Assembly (NCBI GenBank): GCA_009829735.1
Contig: CM020618.1
Location: 35,750,894-35,814,893, forward strand
DNA length: 64,000 bases
Source: Pyropia yezoensis
Lineage: Eukaryota > Rhodophyta > Bangiophyceae > Bangiales > Bangiaceae
Direction of reading: 5' to 3'
Within the stretch, counting starts at the first letter, position 1; every line of letters begins with the position of its first letter. Positions 34,221 through 44,321 of the stretch are shown piece after piece. The notes below the pieces were generated by a model. That model saw only the letters and a program-made list of their open reading frames with translations. It did no database searches and was not told where the DNA came from. The position numbers and the translations under genes were made by a program.

Positions 34221-34490
34221 AAAGAACGTGTACACTCACGCACGCAACTAAAAAAGAGTAAGAGCGCACTGTGAAGAACAACAAACAAAAGCGCCAATGA
34301 AGCCAAAGAACGTGCGCACTCACCCGCGCAACCAAACAACAGCAAGAGCACACTCTGAATAACAACAAGCCAACGCGCAAATCACGCCAAAGAACGTGCG
34401 CACTCACCCGCGCAACCAAACAACAGCAAGAGCACACTCTGAAGAACAACAAGCCAACGCGCAAATCACGCCAAAGAACGTGCACACTCA
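34221..34490. repeat. 84-bp tandem array, three copies plus partial
   Basis: The phrase aaagaacgtg begins at 34,221, 34,305, 34,389 and 34,473, exactly 84 bp apart. The two central copies are nearly identical; the first is more diverged, and the last is truncated after about 18 bp. The A-rich plus strand contrasts sharply with the surroundings. The period is a multiple of three, but I do not see a gene. Confidence 0.9.
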
Positions 34491-34709
34491 CCCGACCATC
34501 ACCGGCCCAATACGCATCATCATCTCACTCGCCATCCCATCCGAAACGGTACACCTCACTGCTCCACTCGCCTTGTTGCCCCTCCAGGAGCATCAACACA
34601 CTGGGAGCAGCTTCATCCTTAACTGCCAGCCCCCCCCATCCGTTGTCGGTCCACGCCCGTCCACGCCGGTGCCTTTCGGGGACCCACTCGCTCGTAGTTC
34701 GTGGACGTC

Positions 34710-37259
34710 CTACTCGGCCTGCCCTTCCGCCGCCTGCGCGAGCGCCTCCAGCCGCGCCAGCCGCTGCGCCGCTGCCAACTCAAGCCGCTTGCGCAGGCTT
34801 TCAAGGTCTTTCTGTTCCTCTTCTTGAACATTGTAGACGTGCTCCACCATGTCATCCTCAGACGTCTTGAGCAAGGCGCGATGCTCGTCCGGCCCGTCAA
34901 TGACAATCACGCCGTGATGCTCTTCCCCATCCATCTCCAGGAACGGGTGCACCCGCTTCAGCTCCACGCGCCATCGCACGTAGAGGCCGGGCTCAGCCCC
35001 CGTGCGCATCGCGGACTTGTTCTGAGCCCGGAGGATCACGGCGTCCAACAAGCGGCGCACAAAGCAGGACGACATCGCGTAGTGGCCGACGGACAGCGTT
35101 ACGATGCTCCCGCTCCCGACGCCCTTCTCCTCAATACGTTCGGTGACCCCAAGGTAGTCGTAGATGGCAATGGCGCCCACGCCAATCGCCTTCCGCCCGT
35201 CGTCCGACTTGTTGTACCACAGCTTCGACAAGCACCTGAGCGCGAAAAGAAGTGTCAACCCACTCGCAGGGGTGCAGATCGCGCGGCAGAAGGCCGCCAC
35301 GACACGCTTCTTGATGGCATCGACGAGATGGGGCTGGACGGCCCGCAGAGGGACGCCGGCGCGCACCGGTACGGGCGCGGCCTTGAACTTGTCGGCCATC
35401 GTCTCTTCGCTGCTGGATGACGCACTGACAGGCGGCGACCCGTCCTTAAGAACCCAGCCACGGTGCTTCACCGGTTGGTTGACGATGCGGCTCAGGAAGT
35501 TGTCCGCCTTAGCCTCCTCGCAGGTGAAGTGCTCCATGGTGCACTCCAAGATCAACGACGTCAGCGTGTCGGAGTCGCGGAAGACGTCGGCGGCCGTGCA
35601 CGCCGACGATATGGAGACGGAAAAGCGGTCGATAAGCCGCCGCCGGGTCTCAACCATGTCCTCCATGCCCTGCACTCGAGCATCCGTTTCCGCCTTGGCG
35701 TACTTCGCCACCAACGCGTGCTGAGACATCGACTTGACGTCAGGTGCACCACCGCCGACCCGGCGAACCTTTTGGCCTGCGGGAGGCTTGTCCGGCTTCG
35801 CCGCGGTCACGTCGCCGGCAATGGCCACGACGTCGGAACCAGGCGCTTCTTCCTCATCCTCCTCACTGCCGCTCCCGCCACCCGCCGGCAGCGCCAGCTG
35901 AGTCTGCAAACAGATCTTGAGGGAGCGCACAGAGGTGGGCCGTCCACCCATTGTCGACCCGAAGCACTCAATTGCCCGGCCATGCGTCTCCAGCTTGGAG
36001 GTGGCACTTGACAACACGTCGGATATGCCATCCAGCTTGTCTGAAAAAGCCCTGTTGGAATCCACGAGCGCGCTCACCTTGGCCGACAGGCCATTCAGAT
36101 CGAAGACCGTCACCGTGGCAGTAGCACCTGCGGGGGCACTCGCCGCAGGCATCAACTCGGCCGGTGCATCACCCGCCGCAGGCACCACCTCTTCCGATTC
36201 ATCATACGCCGCAGGCACCTCCTCGGCAGCAGCGCCACCCACCACCTCGGCAGTAGGACCACCTGCGGCAAAGGCCACCTAGGCGTCGGCGGCGTCCGCG
36301 GCAGGCGCGTCGTCCGCCGGTGCGCCTACCGGAGGCGGCAGAGGGTCTTGGCGGGCCAGAGAGCCGTCGAGGGCGGTCAGCGGCAGAAACGCGTCCAGCG
36401 ATGGTGCAATAAACGGAGAGGGAGTACGCGGCGCGCCCGAAGACGACATCCCCTGCGACGGCGCGAAGAAGCCAGCGGTTGGGGCAGCCTCACGTAGCAG
36501 ACCTGCAGCAGGTGAACCCGTCGAGATGCCGGCCTGCGATGAGGCCAGTCCCAGCGGATAGAGCGGGCCTGCCAGAGATTCAACCGCGGAAGCCGAAGAG
36601 GACGGCCTGGACGATACAGGCCGCGAGTACGCCGCCGGCAGAGCCCGGTGCTGATGACCAGCCAGAGTGCCGTACGCTGGTAACCCCCGGACGAGTCCTT
36701 GCATTAACGGGCCGTGAAGAGAACCACGGACACCACGCAGGGCAGCCGGTGCGCCCACGCCACCAAACGCCGCCGCGCGGCCACCGCTGCCAGGAGCCCG
36801 CGGCGGCGGCGGAGGTCGCGGCGGCGGCGGAGGTCGCGGCGGCGGCGGCGGCGGCAGCGGCGGCGGCGGCGGCCGCAGGACAGGGGCCACATCAGGCGCC
36901 AGCAAGGATGAGGTCGAGCCAGGGCGCCCAGGAAGAGGAAGCTCGCTCAGGTCCGGGAAGGCCACTGCGCTGGGCGGAAGAGGCGCGTATCCACCTGGCG
37001 GCGGGGTGGGAGGAGGAGCTACGATCCGCGGAGCGCACAACGCACGCGGGGCGCGATGCGCTCGCCTGCGCTTGGACTTAATGGCCTTGATGAGAAGGCA
37101 GAACGACACTCCGCGCAATGGAGAGGGTGGGGGGGGGCAGAGGGGGGGGGGGGGGGGGAGGGTGGGCACGACACGGTGCGCATGCTCGATCCATCTCCCA
37201 GCTTGCGTCACTGGCTCAAATAGCACCTGTATCCCCGTAGCATCTGTATCGCCGTCCAT
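34710..37259 (-). CDS. Unrecognised accessory protein, two in-frame ORFs split by one TAG
   Basis: The ATG at 37,257-37,259 (gccATGG context) opens a 326-codon frame ending in TAG at 36,279-36,281. The same frame continues without another stop for 522 codons to 34,710. The first part is Pro/Ala-rich. The second has ordinary composition: a Val/Asp/Leu-rich helical stretch (about LNGLSAKVSALVDSNRAFSD), an acidic patch (GSEEDEEEAPGSD), a conserved-looking core (LFALRCLSKLWYNKSDDGRK, GSIVTLSVGHYAMSSCFVRR, LYVRWRVELKRVHPFLEMDG) and a Glu/Arg/Leu-rich coiled coil at the C-terminus. I recognise no family. Position and composition suggest a transposon-borne gene divergent from the Plavaka-like transposase. 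The TAG may be a decay mutation or a read-through point, or the second part may be a separate gene. Its only in-frame start at the junction is GTG. Confidence 0.6.
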
Positions 37260-39409
37260 GGCTCCTGAATTCTCCCGCGGACGAGACTGAAGCCCTGCTC
37301 AGCTGCGCGAGCGCGCGCGCCGGGATCGCAGCCACCCAGTCCCTCAAGAAAAAAGTGCGGCGAAGCAAGCCCCCCCGGAAACTCGAGCACCGTGGCGTCC
37401 GCTAGGAACGCAGCATACAGAACGCGTACAGAATCCGCGAGACGCCGAGGCAATGCGTTCGGACCAGTGCTGCAAGTGTCCCAACAACGCAGCGAGGCCT
37501 CATGAGAACACTGCGCGGCCTCGTCGTTCTCGCAGTGTCTCACTGCCTGACCGACCGCCTTGCCACCCGAAGCAGCATACTCAGAAACTCGCTCGAAGCT
37601 CTCAATGCGTCTTCACATGTGTACCATGGCGTGTTGGAGCGGGTTGAGCAAGGTTGGGGTCCAGCAGCACTTGCGATTGCACGCGCCTACGGTGGTGCCC
37701 GTCGTGACAAGCGGCGCGTGCATCACCGCGGCCGTGGGTTGGCACGACCGCGGAGGGCACTCCGCGGAGAGAGGGCACCGCGGAGGGCGTGGACGCGGAA
37801 CCGTGCACGGAGCGAGCGGCGTGTGACGCACGCCGTGGCGCCAGACTTGGCACCCCCTTGACGATTGGACAAGTGTCATCCGGTAGTCATTGTCTGTGCT
37901 TATTTCAATACTTGATAGCCACTGTCGGCAGCGCGAGGGTACTCTCGGAACTTCTCCCGCGTGCATTGGTGGGAGCACAACTGTCAGCATGAAGTTCACC
38001 CAATATGATCGCGGCTCGACACGACGGGGAGAATTGCGTTAGGTCAGTTTCAAATTTGGAGAGATGACTTGCTCGAGGGGGTGCGGCCGCGTGGTGAAGT
38101 GTGCTTGGGCACACTCTCTGCCCCGGCCGCGCGTGCCCCTCAGCGACCGGCACACAGTGAAGGCTTGGCCACGGCGACGAGCATCCGTTGCTCGAAGAGC
38201 GTAGCCCCCGCTGTTGACATCCCCCCCCCGTCGATCCTGTACGCCGCTGTTAACGGTCCTCGGCCCCCCAGTGTTCTGTCGCTGATAACGGCTGCTGGCG
38301 CCCCCCCCGCCTCCCTGACTGTTCATTGTCGGGACGGCGAGGGGGTGTTCAAGACTGAACAGATCGACATCATGACAATATGATGTTAGTGTATGCCCGC
38401 TGTTGACGCTCCCCCCTGTCACCCCCCTCTGCTTTGCACGGCACTGTTGACACCCCTTGTTTGGACCCCACCCGGGCTGCCCGGTTGGCACGGCAGGAGG
38501 GGACGGGAGGGGGCTCTCCGGTCGGGGGGCGGGGGGGCGGGTGTGTCGGGCTTACCGGTGAGTGGCCGTCCTGTTCCACCAGTTGGTACGCTGCAGCTGT
38601 GTACGCGTGGTGTGAGGCAGCCTGCGCTACCGCCGCGTCTCCAGCTGCCTAGGGGGCACGTTATGTGATCTTCTAATGGGGGCCGCCGCCCCCGCCATCT
38701 GCTGGTGCATACGTTAGCACGCTCTTTACGGGGGGGGGCGGAGCGGGTGGGTGCGTAGCTGTCTGGCAGGGCTTGGCGCGGCTTTGTGGGGCTCGCGTGT
38801 TGTGTGCCTCCGTCGGGCAACGTCTCCGTGTTCCGGCGTATCAGGCACTGACTGGGTCTTCCAGGCGTCTCTCCTGATGCATCATCCCTTGCGTTCCACG
38901 CCGCTCCTACCTTTTTGCTTGCGTGTGCATCATGCATGAGGGCTCTTGCCTGAACAAGGGTTGCTGTTGCGCACTCTGCCTGTGTGGCCCCTGCGTCTCG
39001 GCAAAGTTGCCCAGCCGTCGCATATAGATGCGATTGTTGCGATGAGTTTCACAGTGCGACCGTACGTTCGAGGGCATCCTTCGTCCGCTTCCTCGGCGGC
39101 CGCCTCCATCCCCGTCGGGCCTACCACCTCCCTGCCGTCTCCCACTCTGCCGCGGTCCCTTTCCTGGTACGTTCTCACGCCGTCTGTACCACACTGATGC
39201 GCGCCTCTGCCGGCACCAGTTGGAGTGCTTGACGTGTGAGCGTTGTGTGCTGTTGGTCACTCTCATTGGCAAAGAGTCTCCATGTGAGCTGCGCCAACTG
39301 AAACTAACACCCCCCCCGTGGCTTCTCTGTCCAGTGTTGTATCTATTTTGTATTGACTGCTGTGTGCTTGTGTCATCACCAGCAGTCTGTGTTCCCGTGC
39401 TGCGTCGTC
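37260..39409. other. Spacer between divergent accessory genes
   Basis: No gene is supported. A short phrase close to cgctgttgac is scattered at about 38,207, 38,244, 38,399 and 38,446, often followed by a C run. An A-rich or AT-rich promoter is not obvious. This stretch should hold promoters of the two divergent accessory genes if they are or were expressed. Confidence 0.4.
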
Positions 39410-42400
39410 ATGCCGGCCCTTCAATGCCCCCGGTGCCCCAGGACGTTCCCAATGCGGCGCCACACGGCGTGGCACATGCAAAAAGCGCACGGTCTGACGC
39501 CCGCTCCCCGTGCTGCCGCTTTCCGTGCGGCGGCGGCTGCGCCTATGGCGGCAGCTGCGCCGTCTATGACGGCGGCGCCCGAGCCGAGAGCTGTGCCATC
39601 GAAGACTCCGGCGCCGCACGCGAGAGCTGCGCCGTCGACGACGTCGGCGCCTGGGGCGAGAGCTGCGCCGACGCCCATGTCGACGACAGATGCGAGAGCC
39701 GCGCCAAGGATGGCATCGGTGTCATCCGCCCGTCCTGCGTCTCCAGGTCCATGGGGCGCTCAACCTGGCACCGGTGGGTCTCCGGGCTCACCTGGACCTG
39801 CGCCGAGTGGCTCCACTGCGCCGCTCGGTGGTGGCAGTGCTCCTGTAGAAACTGAGGTGGGCGACGACGATGCCATGCACGACGATGCCGTGGGCCCCCA
39901 CATGGTCGAGCCGACCAAAGCCGAGACGGCTTGCGCAGTTCCGGCGCTCTCTCGTCAAAAGCGTCGCGGAAGTCACCGTGGAGGCGGTGTCAGTGGCCGC
40001 GTCCCGCAGTTTGCCACTCTGTCGGCCGAGCTGCGGGCGTCCTACGAGGCCTTCAATGACTGGCAGACGGCACTGCCCATCACCAAGCCTCGCAAGAACT
40101 GCCAACCGGGCAGGTTCAACTCGTATCGCCTCCGTGCCCTCCAACGGTTTGCGCTCACGTGAGGAGCTGGCGCTGGCCTGACCGTTGCCGAGCAGGATCA
40201 ATTTTTCGACCTGCTGGACATCTAGGACCGCTCCCAGCCGGGGATGCCCGTGGACGGGGGCCACGACCAGGGCCTCAGGGATGTCTTCAAGTCTGCCAAC
40301 GCATTTAAAGACGCGCTCCGTGACGACGTTGATGATGCCGTACTTGAAGCGGGGTGGCAGAAATGGCGCTGGAGCAGAATGGAGACACGCTGCACGCGTA
40401 CTTTCGTCCTGTGCTTGGCGTCGTTTTGGCTCTCCTTCGGGAGAGCGAGAACATCCAGCTGTGGAGTGGCGGGGACCGGCCGGCGTCCCCGACGTCGGTA
40501 CGAGAAACGCCAATGGACGGGGACGCCTTCCGTTTGAATGAGGAGGAAGTTGTCCGAGAGCACGGGCCCTCCAGCTTTGTGCTCGGACTGCACGTGTACA
40601 GTGACGCTACCCAGATTTCCAAGTCGGGAGGTGAGTGGTGAGGGGAGGGCTCCGGACGAGGTGGGTGTGCTTGCCATGTGCTTGTTCTGGCGTTGTTGCC
40701 CTTGTAATCTTCCTTGATGAGACCCTGACGTGGCCATCTTTGCTTTCCGTTTCTGGTACTCTGCAGCCTACAAGCTGTATCCTCTTCGCGTGCGCGTTGT
40801 CAATGTCATCACAGATGAAGTCCAGTTTGTGACAGTGGCGTATCTCCCAGTCGTGAAGAAGCTGAAGGAACCAGGCGCCGACGAAAAAGCGCGCCGCCGT
40901 CGCAGCGCGGCGCTGCAGCGGGTTATCTACCTGGCCTTCCGCACGGCCATCGGGTCCAGCCACTCCGGTGAGAAGGTGGTTGTGGGTGACCGCACCCTGC
41001 GTGCATTCCTCCGCGTGCTGCTCTGCCTGGCAGACATTCCCGAGGAAAAGGCCGTCCTCTGCATGAAGTCGGGCAAGTGTGCACACCCTTGCTCCTCCTG
41101 TGACGTCTGTGTCAACCAGACGGGCATCCCTGAGGCCCTCAGATCCCGCGACAGAGACTGTTTTCGCATGCTGACGACGCATCTGGAGGCCGCGGGCCAC
41201 CGCGAGCATCAACGCTAGGGGAAGAGGCGTGCCCACCTCGAGGCTACCACGAGCGCTCAAAGCGCCTTGCCTGCTCTGGCCGGCTTTGCGGGCTTGTCAC
41301 CATCCCCTTTCTTGCTTTACAGGATGGTCGGCTTTGACATTCTTCACGTATGTGTGCGTGGTACGAGCTGGTGAATGGCGGATCAGTGTGGCGTCCTGGA
41401 TTGGTGTCTGTCGTTGTGTGCGTCTGCTGCACAATCATTGTGCTCTGGCCGCGGCATTATCGAACCGTCCAGCGTCCTGTTTCAGTTGGCTTTCCATCCT
41501 TTGAATGCTGCATGGTGCGGTTCTTCTGGCTCAGGTTTTTGACATTAGCGTCACGCGCATGCTTGTTCATCGGCTGGTGCGCGTTCTCGCGCACATGTGC
41601 AAGAATCACTACCCTCTTTGTGGTACTACGGCGGCAGCGTGCAGAATTGCCAACCAACGACTCTCCGACATGGGACATCTCAGTACTGCACCATGCTGGG
41701 CTCCAAGGTACGTTCTTTTCCCACTCCTTCTCTCGCTCAGACTTTCCGGTGCCTCTGCTTGCCGTTCTTTGCTTTCATGCAGATGACACATGGCCTTTTC
41801 GGCTACTGACATGAACGGCACCTCTATGGGCTCCCATACATTGTGGTGATTGAGGTTCAGATGCGTAGACACTTCGTGGAGCAGGGGACGCTGCAGTCGG
41901 CGTTCAATGGCGCGCAGCAACGCGGAGATATTGCCATTATTCCTTTCGCTTCTAAAGGCGTCTTTGGGGTCGGCCGCCGGCGCCCTCTTCGTAAGCCCAC
42001 GCCGACAGCAGCGGCTGCCAGGAAGCGGGCACGCTCCTCAAAAACTGCTTCCCCGCGTCGCGCCGCCAAACCACCGACGGCGGACGCATCAGCCAGACAA
42101 GAGCCACTGCCAAAGCAGGCAAATGGCGTGCTGTTTGGCTGCGGCGATGAAGACGCGGACGTGGAGCTGCCTCGGAACTACACGTTTGACTGGGGCGCGT
42201 AACACCGCGCGTTTGGCATAATTCCCCTCGAGGACGCTGTCACGGCCACGTTCGCGGAGTATGCGGTGCTGTACGGCCGCATAGCTGGTTGGGTGGCGTC
42301 AAGAGCTTTGGCACCGATGAACCTCGAAGAAGCCAAGGCCATCTCGAGGCCCGCGGAGAAGTTTATCTTGAAGCTGGTCACGCCCATCCTGGGCGTTTTG

Positions 42401-43372
42401 CAGACGCTCAAGGTGCACAAGCTGTTACGTCACATCTTGGATGCCATTAGGCTGCACGGGAACTTGCAGAACGGCAACACCAAAGCCAACGAGGCGCAGC
42501 AAAAGGAAGATAAGGTTTTCTATCGTCGAACGAACAAGACGGTGGCCAAGTTCACACAGCAGATTGTCCGCCAAGCGCGGGGGTCGCGGGAGGTTCTGAG
42601 GCGCATCAACAAGATTGAAAGCGACTACGAGCAGTCCTTGCGCAAGGGACAGGCGGAAGAGAATGCTGTCCGTGTTGGGGCGGCAATGGCGGCAGGAGGC
42701 GGGGCAGCAGCGACAGGTGACAGTGCGGCGGCGAGCAGCAGTGGGGTCACTTGTTACCGTCGCCGTGCGCGCCTTCTTCCGTGCCAGACTGTGGCGGTTC
42801 TGTGTCGACGTCCGGGGCTCTCCAATCTTGCCGCCCTTCTCGGAAAGTCGCTCCTGAGCAAGATGGAGGCGCACAACTCGCTGCAGTTTGCAGCACGGCT
42901 CGATTGCGGCAGTCTGGTGTCTCAGACAGTACGCGCCACGCCCTCCTTCATCAGCAAGCCGTGGTACGATGCGATGCTGATCGACGCAGAAGCAGTTCCG
43001 TGCGGGCCTCAGCAGAATCGGCGTGCGGTTGGTGACGTGCACGTGGCGGAGGTCCGGCTGCTCTTTCGTCAAGATGGGCAAGACTTGGCAGCCGTCTGCT
43101 TCTGGGAGCAGGTCCCGCCTGGACCTGGCTGCCCTCTGGAGCAGCGGGGTTGCGCGCGCCTTCGGTGGGCCTTGCCACCGGCCGGTGGTGATGATTGGGT
43201 GGCGCACGTCATCCCAGTGAGCCGCATCCGCCGTATGCTGCATGTCGTGCCCGACTTCCAGGACCTCGCAAAGAGGCGCCATTGGGACGCCGTTCCACCA
43301 GCTAGGAATGCTGCAGTGGACCAGCAGAGAGAGATGAGGTTCTTTGTGAATGCGTTCTGTCCGTGGGCGTAG
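39410..43372 (+). pseudogene. Decayed Plavaka-like (CACTA superfamily) transposase with C2H2 finger
   Basis: The ATG at 39,410 begins a C2H2 zinc finger (CPRCPRTFPMRRHTAWHMQ with the second His just after). A Pro/Ala-rich linker follows, then transposase segments on the plus strand: VAEQDQFFDLLDI, SSFVLGLHVYSDATQISKSG, YPLRVRVVNV with VTVAYLPVVK, DIPEEKAVLCMKSGKCAHPC, MVGFDILHV, and near the end TLKVHKLLRHILDAIRLHG with LQNGNTKANEAQQKEDKVF. This order matches Plavaka/KDZ-type DNA transposases, whose catalytic domain is an RNase-H fold. Introns with good borders remain, for example 40,631-40,766 (GTGAGT...CTGCAG) and 41,709-41,781 (GTACGT...GCAG). At least four stop codons and one or more frame changes interrupt the remaining exons, so this copy is dead. 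The last 1.1 kb (42,266-43,372) is the best preserved. Confidence 0.62.
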
Positions 43373-44292
43373 ATGACCGTGCAGGGCAGTGCACACGCGA
43401 GGACACGCGAGCTAGTTTTTTTGTGTCTGATGCGCCCTTGTACCATCGTATGCCTCCAAAGCGGCCCATCGAGGCCCCTTCACCACTGCACCCCGTGTCC
43501 CAGTTGTCCTGGTCGCCACAGTTCCCCGCTCTCCGCCGCCACCGTGCCACACCCCCCGGTCGGCCGCTGCCGTACCAATGGACAACGGGCGGCGGAACCC
43601 CCGCCACCGCGGGCAATAGCCAAGGGGGGGCGAGGCCGGCACGGCCGCGGGGCGCAGCTACGCATACACGAACGCACGCTCACCGGCCCTCACCGAGACG
43701 AGCCCCCAGTGACTTCTGTATTCATGGCCGACGCCGTCTCGGTCCCCGCCGTACTGAGGGCCCCCACGGCGTGGGCATCAGTATCGGCGGCGGCGAAGCC
43801 CGCCACCACCCACGCCGTCACCACCGACATCACGGCCGCGAAGAAGCCTGCCTGTGTCACCCTCTCCCCACGGACCGACGGTGGTCCTCCAGTAGGCGCT
43901 ACGGCAGCTGCGCCTGCGGCGTCGCTCCGTCGCACCTCTGGTGCAGGTACCGCCAGCGTTTCTCCGTTGCATCCCCGGTGCAGGTGCCGCCAGCGCCGCT
44001 CTCGGCCTGCTCCTTGCAGGGACATTCCGCCGTGGTCGGTGGGGGGACCGCGGTTGCTGCTGCTGTCTGGGACGCGGTGCAGGAGCGAAAGACCGCGGCG
44101 ACCGCGCCGCGGCAGCTCCCACACCTTCAGCAAGACCTTCAGCGCGGCAGCAGCTTGGCCGCCGTCGTGCATGTCGGTCGCGACGGCTATGTGCAGCTCT
44201 GCATCAGAAGGCATCGCGGGGGGTAGGCGGGTGCAGTGTTTGCGGTCAAGGCAAGTCGCTGCGCGGAGCCCACAGCGTCGGTGACCTGCAGG
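43373..44292. other. Region between Plavaka-like gene and hAT insertion
   Basis: Plus and minus frames are open for several hundred bases (43,363-44,226 plus; 43,690-44,382 minus) but neither shows a recognisable domain. It may be the 3' end of the older element or host DNA. It is the left flank of the hAT insertion. Confidence 0.4.
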
Positions 44293-44300
44293 GTGAAGAG
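44293..44300. repeat. Left 8-bp target-site duplication of hAT element
   Basis: gtgaagag lies immediately before the left terminal inverted repeat and is identical to 50,859-50,866. Confidence 0.95.
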
Positions 44301-44321
44301 CAGGCCTGATCAAGGGTACCG
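44301..44321 (+). repeat. hAT left terminal inverted repeat
   Basis: CAGGCCTGATCAAGGGTACC plus G. It matches the reverse complement of 50,838-50,858 at 20 of 21 positions. Confidence 0.95.

Larger units (their letters stand above)
33180..44292. mobile_element. Accessory block, probably decayed Plavaka-like DNA transposon with neighbour ORF
   Basis: Base composition is more balanced and homopolymers rarer than in flanking host DNA. The block holds two tandem arrays, an unrecognised minus-strand gene (34,710-37,259) and, divergently, a decayed Plavaka-like transposase (39,410-43,372). Two divergent genes plus repeat-rich ends would suit a CACTA-superfamily element, but I found no convincing terminal inverted repeats or target duplication. 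Limits are approximate, and the two genes may belong to different elements. Confidence 0.35.

Noticed and set aside
34221-34490. 84-bp array considered as CRISPR
   Set aside because: Whole units are repeated with no unique spacers, and the setting is eukaryotic.
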